Below, piece after piece: positions 14,669 through 20,211 of a DNA stretch of 20,211 nt; position 1 is the stretch's first letter, and each line of letters starts with the position of its first letter. The stretch covers positions 1-20,211 of the forward strand of contig JAGWTX010000003.1 of NCBI GenBank assembly GCA_028875955.1, given 5' to 3'. The stretch comes from Bacteroidota bacterium (GTDB taxonomy: Bacteria > Bacteroidota > Bacteroidia > Chitinophagales > Chitinophagaceae). The position numbers and the translations under genes were made by a program. The notes below the pieces were generated by a model. The model saw only the letters and a program-made list of their open reading frames with translations. It searched no databases and had not been told where the DNA came from.

Positions 14669-16639
14669 ATGATGAAATCCGGAATCCTTTCCCTGCTTAT
14701 GACAGTAGGGGTGTTTTGTCACTTGTCTGCACAAAATAGTAATGCAGATAGTTTAAAAGGGGTCTTGTCGCAGTCAAAGGAAGACACGGCTAAGGTCAAT
14801 ATTCTGATCAGTCTGAGCAAAGCGTATGTGAATTCCTCACCCGAAGTGGCGCTGAGTTATGGCAAACAGGCAAAAAAGCTGGCAGATAGTCTTCATTTTA
14901 CGGTTGGGGCAGCCTATGCTTTAAAATACATCGGTATCTATTATTATAACCAGGCAAAGGGGGTTGAGACCCTGGATAACTGGTTACAGTCATTAAACCT
15001 GTTTCGTTCCGTTAATGATAAACTGGGCATTTCCAATATGCTCAACAATATCGGTTCGCTTTATTATAACCAGGCAGATGATGTGAAGGCACTCGATTAT
15101 TATCTGCAATCCTTGAAGATTTCAGAATCCCTTGGCGATAAACTTCGCATTGCAACAGCCCTCCAAAACATAGGTAATACCTATTTAAGAACAAAGGCCA
15201 ATCACCCCAAAGCACTTGGTTATTTGTTGCGGGCATTGCCATTGAGCAAAGAACTGGGTAACCAGGATGCCATAGTTACCATAAACACGAATCTGGGGGA
15301 AGTGTATTATTCAAAATGGGAATCTGATTCTTCAAAAGCTTCCCTGGATACAGCATTAATGTACGACCGGAATGCATTAAAAGCCAGTAACAATTCTGAA
15401 GAAGTAAGCACTTCATTTATTCTGAACAACATAGGCAAAGCTTATGCCGCCGCAAAGAATTTCAACCTGGCTATCCGTTACCAGAAGCAGTCGGTTGAAC
15501 TTACCCGGAAACTGAAAGCCAATTATTATTTAGGGAAATCATTGTTGGGTCTTGCCGATACCTATCGGCAGGCAGGAGATATTTCTTCAGCGTTGGCTAC
15601 TTATAAGGAAGGCGAATCTTATCTGAAAGAAGCCCATGCGGTAGAGGAATTAAAAGACACATATGACGGGCTTACCAAAGCGTATTCGTCCATGGGGAAT
15701 GATAAAAAAGCCTTTTTTTACCAGACATTGTATACCAATTACAAGGACAGTTTGTTTACCATTGACAGGGAAAAGAAAATTTCCAGCCTGCAGTTTGATT
15801 TTGATATTTCAAAAAAGCAGTCAGAAATCAACCTGCTTACCAAGGACCAGGCCTTGCAGGAACTGGATCTGCAAAAACAAAAGACTACCCGGAATGCATT
15901 TGCGGTTGGGTTTCTCCTGATTTTGATCATTGCTTTCGTCCTTTATCGTGGGTACCGAAACAAGGTAAAGACCAACCTGATCCTCGATAAACAAAAAGCA
16001 CAGATTGAAAACCTGATGCTGAATATCCTTCCCGAAGAAGTGGCTGTTGAATTACAGGAGCAGGGTTATGCCACCCCCCGGTATTATGAAAATGTATCGG
16101 TGTTGTTCACCGATTTCAAAAGCTTTACCAGGATCGCCGATAAAATGTCGGCCAAAGATCTGATTGAAGAATTGAATCAGTCCTTTATCGCTTTTGATGA
16201 TATCATAGAACGAAATGATCTGGAAAAGATTAAAACAATCGGCGATGCTTATATGTGTGCCGGAGGTATACCCACCGAATATGAAAACCATACATTGAAT
16301 ATGGTGAAAGCCGGACTTGAAATGCAACAGTATATTGAGCAACAGAATGAAAAAAGAAGGGCTATGGGCGAACCTCTTTGGGAACTCAGAATCGGGATAC
16401 ACGTTGGCCCGGTTGTAGCAGGCGTTGTAGGGAAAAAGAAATATGCCTATGATATCTGGGGCAATACCGTAAACATCGCCAGTCGAATGGAAAGCAATGG
16501 CGAACCCGGCCGGGTAAATATTTCTTCAACCACCTATGAAAGTATCCGGCATCATTATAACTGTACTCACAGGGGAAAAATATCGGCAAAAAACGTAGGT
16601 GAAATTGATATGTATTTTGTAGATGGGATTGCCGTTTAA
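14669..16639 (+). CDS. TPR-transmembrane class III adenylate cyclase
   Basis: 656 residues; two adjacent ATGs (14669, 14672) could start it, with AAAAGGAAA upstream. Signal peptide about 1-22, then TPR-like helical repeats about 40-365, a coiled-coil-like stretch about 370-408, one transmembrane helix about 410-426, a second helical linker about 435-462 (QIENLMLNILPEEV) and a class III cyclase domain about 474-656. Metal-binding Asp482 (FTDF) and Asp526 (GDAY) are present. So are the adenine-selecting pair Lys522 and Asp595 (KTIGD, YDIWGN) and the transition-state residues Asn602 and Arg606 (NTVNIASR). ATP to cAMP is therefore the predicted reaction. Topology would put the TPR sensor in the periplasm and the catalytic domain in the cytoplasm. 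It lies 35 bases after a giant surface-protein gene, likely in one transcript, so it may report on envelope or surface state. Its stop overlaps the convergent cbpM stop in TTAA. Confidence 0.93.
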   Translation: MMKSGILSLLMTVGVFCHLSAQNSNADSLKGVLSQSKEDTAKVNILISLSKAYVNSSPEVALSYGKQAKKLADSLHFTVGAAYALKYIGIYYYNQAKGVETLDNWLQSLNLFRSVNDKLGISNMLNNIGSLYYNQADDVKALDYYLQSLKISESLGDKLRIATALQNIGNTYLRTKANHPKALGYLLRALPLSKELGNQDAIVTINTNLGEVYYSKWESDSSKASLDTALMYDRNALKASNNSEEVSTSFILNNIGKAYAAAKNFNLAIRYQKQSVELTRKLKANYYLGKSLLGLADTYRQAGDISSALATYKEGESYLKEAHAVEELKDTYDGLTKAYSSMGNDKKAFFYQTLYTNYKDSLFTIDREKKISSLQFDFDISKKQSEINLLTKDQALQELDLQKQKTTRNAFAVGFLLILIIAFVLYRGYRNKVKTNLILDKQKAQIENLMLNILPEEVAVELQEQGYATPRYYENVSVLFTDFKSFTRIADKMSAKDLIEELNQSFIAFDDIIERNDLEKIKTIGDAYMCAGGIPTEYENHTLNMVKAGLEMQQYIEQQNEKRRAMGEPLWELRIGIHVGPVVAGVVGKKKYAYDIWGNTVNIASRMESNGEPGRVNISSTTYESIRHHYNCTHRGKISAKNVGEIDMYFVDGIAV

Positions 16640-16929
16640 TCTTCGTAAAACCGGAGCCTGTTTTTCAGTTGCAGGATTTCATTCTGCATATCTTCAATCC
16701 TGTCAAGCAAATGGGAAACCACATCAATCCCTTCCGGATTGAGTTCGAGGGAATCATGCAGCCGGATCAGTTTTTCCGCCCTTTCCAGGTTTTCGGGATG
16801 GATACAGGCGTTTTCGTTTACCTGGATGATTTCCAATAAACCATAGTCATTCAAAGTCTGCAGGAAGGATATTTCAACTTCGTATTGCTCACAAATAAGG
16901 GTGACAGGTATGTATTCACGGGTTTCCAT
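16636..16929 (-). CDS. cbpM: CbpM-like chaperone modulator (MerR-like fold)
   Basis: 97 residues from the ATG at 16929; an in-frame TTG six bases earlier (16935) is a weaker alternative. Residues about 5-60 resemble the MerR-like helix-turn-helix fold of CbpM (IPVTLICEQYEV, then IHPENLERAEKLIRLHDSL), and about 68-94 form an amphipathic helix (LLDRIEDMQNEILQLKNRL). Its size is close to that of E. coli CbpM, which binds the J-domain of CbpA and inhibits its co-chaperone and DNA-binding activity. It begins 10 bases after the cbpA stop on the same strand, the standard cbpA-cbpM order, so translational coupling is likely. Its stop codon shares TTAA with the convergent cyclase gene. Low sequence similarity is usual for this family, so context supports the call as much as sequence. 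Confidence 0.82.
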   Translation of the reverse strand: METREYIPVTLICEQYEVEISFLQTLNDYGLLEIIQVNENACIHPENLERAEKLIRLHDSLELNPEGIDVVSHLLDRIEDMQNEILQLKNRLRFYED

Positions 16930-16939
16930 GGTCAATCAT

Positions 16940-17824
16940 TTAATGAGATAATCTGGATAGTTCAGTAAACAATTCTTTTTCCTTATCAGTCAGTTGGGTG
17001 GGTAATTGTATCTGATACGTAATATACAGGTCTCCGAAAACGCCTTCTTTCTTATACACGGGAAACCCCTTCCCCTTTACCCGGGTTTTTGTTCCGTTCT
17101 GTGTTTCGGGTTGTATTTTCAGTTTGATCTTCCCATGTAAAGTATCCAGGGTAATTTCACCGCCAAGCAGGGCCGTGTACAAATTCAGGTTTACCTGGGT
17201 ATACAGGTCATTACCCGATCTTTTGAAAACCGGATCCTGCGGAATCACAAAACTGATATAGAGATCGCCGTCGGGTCCGCCATTCACCCCTTTCCCGCCA
17301 TATCCTTTTAGTTTGATGGTTTGTCCGTTTTCAACTCCTGCCGGAATCGTGATCCTCACATTCTTCCCATGTATGGTTAGTGTTTTCGGATGCGTGACAA
17401 ATGCTTCCGACAAACTCATATGCAGTTCACTGGTATAGTCCTGCCCCCTGAACCGGACCTGCTGCCGACCGCTTCCGCCACCAAACATGGATCCAAAAAA
17501 ATCTGAATAGTCTGCATCCCCGCCAAATCCACCGGAAAATGATTGCCCCGCCCCGCGGCTTCTTTCCTGCGCCTGTCTGGCTTTTTCATATTCTTCCCCA
17601 TGTTCCCAGTTCTCGCCATAAGTGTCGTATTTCTTTCTTTTTTCCGGGTCACTCAGCACATCATTGGCTTCATTGATCTGTTGGAATTTTTTATTCGCTT
17701 CCTTATCATTGGGATTCAGATCGGGGTGTAATTTTCTGGCCAGTTTCCGATAAGCTTTCTTGATGTCATCTTCCGAAGCCGTCTTAGGCACGCCTAAAAT
17801 CTGGTAATAATCGATAAAAGCCAT
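16940..17824 (-). CDS. cbpA: CbpA-type DnaJ co-chaperone (J-domain protein without zinc finger)
   Basis: 294 residues from the ATG at 17824; a TTG two codons upstream is in frame but less likely. The J-domain occupies about residues 4-70 with the essential HPD motif at 33-35 (KLHPDLNP). A Gly/Phe-rich linker runs to about 120 (SFSGGFGGDADYSDFFGSMF), followed by two substrate-binding beta domains (about 125-285, with GDLYI repeated at 186-190 and 264-268). The CXXCXGXG zinc-finger repeats of DnaJ are absent, which identifies the CbpA class. It would stimulate DnaK ATPase and deliver unfolded clients in the cytoplasm. The gene for its modulator CbpM follows immediately. It is divergent from the GH43 gene across a 121-bp gap. 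Confidence 0.92.
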   Translation of the reverse strand: MAFIDYYQILGVPKTASEDDIKKAYRKLARKLHPDLNPNDKEANKKFQQINEANDVLSDPEKRKKYDTYGENWEHGEEYEKARQAQERSRGAGQSFSGGFGGDADYSDFFGSMFGGGSGRQQVRFRGQDYTSELHMSLSEAFVTHPKTLTIHGKNVRITIPAGVENGQTIKLKGYGGKGVNGGPDGDLYISFVIPQDPVFKRSGNDLYTQVNLNLYTALLGGEITLDTLHGKIKLKIQPETQNGTKTRVKGKGFPVYKKEGVFGDLYITYQIQLPTQLTDKEKELFTELSRLSH

Positions 17825-17846
17825 AATCAACCGAATTTTTCTCTCG

Positions 17847-17854
17847 TAAAGTTA
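17847..17854 (-). promoter_or_regulatory. Possible -7 box of the cbpA-cbpM operon
   Basis: The minus strand reads TAACTTTA, seven of eight matches to the Bacteroidota -7 consensus TAnnTTTG, 22 bases before the cbpA ATG. No TTG is seen at the expected -33 distance, so the call is weak. A similar TATATTTA lies at 17929-17936 on the plus strand, very close to the GH43 start. Confidence 0.25.
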
Positions 17855-17945
17855 TTTACTAAAACCGGGATATTGCCAGGTGGTTTTGTATGATTTTAGT
17901 CAGGATTTCCCATCGGCAAAGAAAAACTTATATTTAAGCTTACAT

Positions 17946-18983
17946 ATGAAGCGCAACCTTTTTAAAAAAATACTTCTTTTATCGGTGTTGCTGGCATATA
18001 TAAACAGTCAGGCTCAGCAGTTTAGCAATCCGCTATTGCCTTCCGGGGCAGATCCCTTCAGTTTTTATAAGGACGGATACTATTATTACACACATACGAC
18101 AGGGAAAAACATTACGGTCTGGAAATCAAAAAACATAGCCGGTCTGCGAAATGCCGAAAAAAAAATTGTGTTTGTTCCGCCCGCCTCAGGCCCCTTTTCA
18201 AAACAAATCTGGGCTCCGGAAATTCATTTTATCCATAACAAATGGTATATCTATTTTGCGGCGGATAGCGGTTCCAATGATTCCCATCGTTTATGGGTCC
18301 TGGAAAATGCTTCACCAGACCCCTTACAGGGGAAATGGGTCTTGAAAGGGAAGCTGACCACACCCGGAGACAAATGGTCGATTGATGGTTCGGTTTTCAG
18401 TTTGCATAACCAACTCTATTGTATCTGGTCGGGCTGGGAAAAGGATCAGAACGGTCAGCAAAATATTTATATCGCCAGGATGCGCAATCCCTGGACAATT
18501 ACGGGTGAGAGATCCTGTATCTCCTCTCCCACTTTGGAATGGGAAATGCATGGTGATCTGAAAAATCCCAATGACCCCCCGCATGTTAATGTAAACGAAG
18601 GGCCGGAAATCCTCCTGCATGGTGATAAGGTATTCCTTGTTTATTCTGCCAGCGGCTGCTGGACAGAATATTATGCCCTGGGTATGCTGACCGCTTCCAG
18701 CTATGCAGATTTGATGAATCCCGCTTCCTGGAAAAAATCACCGGAACCTGTTTTCAAGGCATCTTTGGAAAACAGCGTGTATGCTCCGGGACATAATTCA
18801 TTTTTTACTTCACCGGATGGTAAGGAGAACTGGATTCTCTATCATGCCAACAGCAAACCGGGCCAGGGTTGTGGCGGGTTTCGTTCGCCAAGGGCACAGA
18901 AATTTAGTTGGACAAAAGAGGGATTCCCGGATTTCGGAATACCGGTGAGGGAAGGGGTTCTGTTGGCTTCGCCATCAGAGTGA
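17946..18983 (+). CDS. Secreted glycoside hydrolase family 43 enzyme
   Basis: 345 residues from the ATG at 17946. The frame is open back to a GTG at 17880, but the later start places a clean signal peptide (MKRNLFKKILLLSVLL..., ends SQAQ, about 1-24) at the N terminus. The five-bladed beta-propeller signatures of GH43 are present: catalytic base Asp36 (GADPF), WAPEIH at 89-94, the pKa-modulating Asp147 (SIDGSVF) and the probable acid Glu218 (NEGPE). The family removes arabinofuranose or xylose units from plant polysaccharides; which one cannot be told here. It is a single catalytic module with no carbohydrate-binding domain, about the minimum length for the family. A second secreted protein gene follows on the same strand after 85 bases, so the two may be co-expressed. 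Confidence 0.88.
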   Translation: MKRNLFKKILLLSVLLAYINSQAQQFSNPLLPSGADPFSFYKDGYYYYTHTTGKNITVWKSKNIAGLRNAEKKIVFVPPASGPFSKQIWAPEIHFIHNKWYIYFAADSGSNDSHRLWVLENASPDPLQGKWVLKGKLTTPGDKWSIDGSVFSLHNQLYCIWSGWEKDQNGQQNIYIARMRNPWTITGERSCISSPTLEWEMHGDLKNPNDPPHVNVNEGPEILLHGDKVFLVYSASGCWTEYYALGMLTASSYADLMNPASWKKSPEPVFKASLENSVYAPGHNSFFTSPDGKENWILYHANSKPGQGCGGFRSPRAQKFSWTKEGFPDFGIPVREGVLLASPSE

Positions 18984-19068
18984 GATGTTTATCGGGAAAC
19001 CGGTTCCTGGATTGTTTTCCGAAAGGGTTTATAAAAACTTCGTTGTAATTACCATAACCAGACCATTT

Positions 19069-20211
19069 ATGAAAAAGTGCTTACTATTTATTTTTGCCTT
19101 ATCCTCGCTTGCCGTTTTTTCCCAGGTGCATCAGGCACCTGCTTATCCCCTGATCACACATAGTCCTTATTTCAGTGTCTGGTCTTTTACCAATCAGTTG
19201 AATGCATCTCCGACGCATCACTGGACAGGAGCCGATCAACCCCTGCATGGGATATTGCTGGTTGATGGGAAGAAATACCGTTTTCTCGGAACAGAAGAGA
19301 CCCCGTATGAAACCCTGTTACCCAATGCAGAGGAAGCCCTTTATAACTGTCAGTATACAGAAAACCGTCCTTCCGACAATTGGATGAATCCCGATTTTAC
19401 CGACACCGATTGGAAAACGGGAACAGCCCCCTTTGGTAACAGTGCCAGAAAAGCAAAAACCATCTGGCGATCCAAAGATATCTGGATGCGGAGAAAATTT
19501 AATCTTGCAAACCTGGATATCGATCAGCTGATGTTGCGTATTCACCATGATGATAATGTGGAAGTCTATCTGAATGGGACACTTGTCTATACCTGCACAT
19601 GCTGGAATAATAAGAATGAACTATTCCCTTTGGCGGAAGCCCTAAAATCGAAACTGGTTAAAGGACAGAACCTGTTGGCGATTCATTGTGCCAATACGGC
19701 GGGTGGCTCTTTTCTGGATGCGGGTCTCGCCAATGCTGCTGCAATAAAGGCCGATCCATCTGAGACCACTGCCATCCAGAAATCCGTTACGGTTACGGCT
19801 ACGCAAACAAAATATCAGTTTCAGTGCGGGGGAGTAGACCTGGATCTGACTTTTACCTCACCCCTGTTATTGGGTGACCTATCCATCCTTTCGCGACCGG
19901 TTTCCTATGTATCTTTTACCACCAGGTCCAATGATGGCAAAACACACCAGGCGGCATTGTATTTTGGGGCATCCGGTTTGTTAGCGGTAAACAATGCCTA
20001 CCAGGAATTGACCGCAGAAAAGATTTCCATCAAGGGATTGGAATCCATGAAAGCCGGAACCACAGAACAACCGGTTTTACAAAAGAAGGGGGATGACCTG
20101 AGGATCGACTGGGGTTATTTTTATGTGGCAGTCCCTTCGGCACAAAAAGCGTTGCAAACCCTTACAACCGATGCAGGGTACAGACAGGTGTTTGACAACT
20201 CCCGTCAGACA
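19069..20211 (+). CDS. Secreted glutaminase A-like protein (DUF4964/DUF5127 family), 3' end outside window
   Basis: 381 residues are visible and open to the window edge, so this is an N-terminal fragment. Signal peptide about 1-19 (MKKCLLFIF..., ends VFSQ). Residues about 24-92 match the DUF4964 opening of the family (YPLITHSPYFSVWS, then HHWTGADQPLHGILLVDGK). Residues about 92-220 look like a galactose-binding/GH2-type beta-sandwich (FTDTDW, WMRRKF, DDNVEVYLNG), and about 245 onward begins DUF5127 (YQFQCGGVDLDLTFTSPLLL). Full members are around 800 residues or more and continue with DUF4965 and a helical domain. They are named after a fungal glutaminase, but the activity of the Bacteroidota versions is largely unproven, and a glycoside substrate is possible given the GH43 neighbour. 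Family call firm, function open. Confidence 0.82.
   Translation, partial: MKKCLLFIFALSSLAVFSQVHQAPAYPLITHSPYFSVWSFTNQLNASPTHHWTGADQPLHGILLVDGKKYRFLGTEETPYETLLPNAEEALYNCQYTENRPSDNWMNPDFTDTDWKTGTAPFGNSARKAKTIWRSKDIWMRRKFNLANLDIDQLMLRIHHDDNVEVYLNGTLVYTCTCWNNKNELFPLAEALKSKLVKGQNLLAIHCANTAGGSFLDAGLANAAAIKADPSETTAIQKSVTVTATQTKYQFQCGGVDLDLTFTSPLLLGDLSILSRPVSYVSFTTRSNDGKTHQAALYFGASGLLAVNNAYQELTAEKISIKGLESMKAGTTEQPVLQKKGDDLRIDWGYFYVAVPSAQKALQTLTTDAGYRQVFDNSRQT

Noticed and set aside
17880..17945. Upstream GTG start for the GH43 gene
   Set aside because: It would add 22 residues before an otherwise ideal signal peptide beginning at 17946.

Overview
The window looks like chromosome from a Bacteroidota member, most likely a Chitinophagaceae-like carbohydrate degrader. 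The evidence is a type IX secretion (T9SS) sorting domain, SprB, MBG and HYR repeats, L-type lectin and LamG modules, DUF1080 and GH43 enzymes, AT-rich leaders without strong Shine-Dalgarno sites, and weak TAnnTTTG-type -7 boxes. No rRNA, tRNA, IS element, phage gene or CRISPR array is visible.

Layout. Positions 1-203 are non-coding, with three GTTGGTC/GACCAAC hairpins and a duplicated block of about 85 bp. Positions 204-3619 (minus) are a two-gene operon: a Tat-exported Gfo/Idh/MocA oxidoreductase, then a HEAT-like protein with two DUF1080 (3-keto-disaccharide hydrolase) domains. Together they fit periplasmic oxidation and cleavage of glycosides through 3-keto intermediates. Positions 3620-4352 are a long divergent intergenic region with a 13-bp direct repeat at 21-bp period.

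Positions 4353-16639 (plus) carry three closely spaced genes. The first encodes a 1661-residue secreted protein with an atypical subtilisin fold (His replaced by Glu), MBG domains and an array of 17 perfect GYALVN hexapeptides. The second encodes a 1738-residue T9SS cargo with an L-type lectin domain, a LamG domain and Ig/HYR domains. The third encodes a TPR-transmembrane-class III adenylate cyclase. Spacing and content suggest a surface adhesion or processing module coupled to cAMP signalling, but that link is inference.

Positions 16636-17824 (minus) are cbpA-cbpM, a DnaJ-type co-chaperone and its modulator, convergent with the cyclase gene. Positions 17946-20211 (plus) hold a secreted GH43 glycosidase and the start of a large secreted protein of the glutaminase A-like (DUF4964/DUF5127/DUF4965) family, cut by the window edge.

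The strongest unusual signals are the GYALVN array, spelled 13 different ways in DNA without one amino-acid change and nested inside an MBG domain; the His-to-Glu subtilisin centre; and a repeated domain-inside-domain architecture across several of the secreted proteins.
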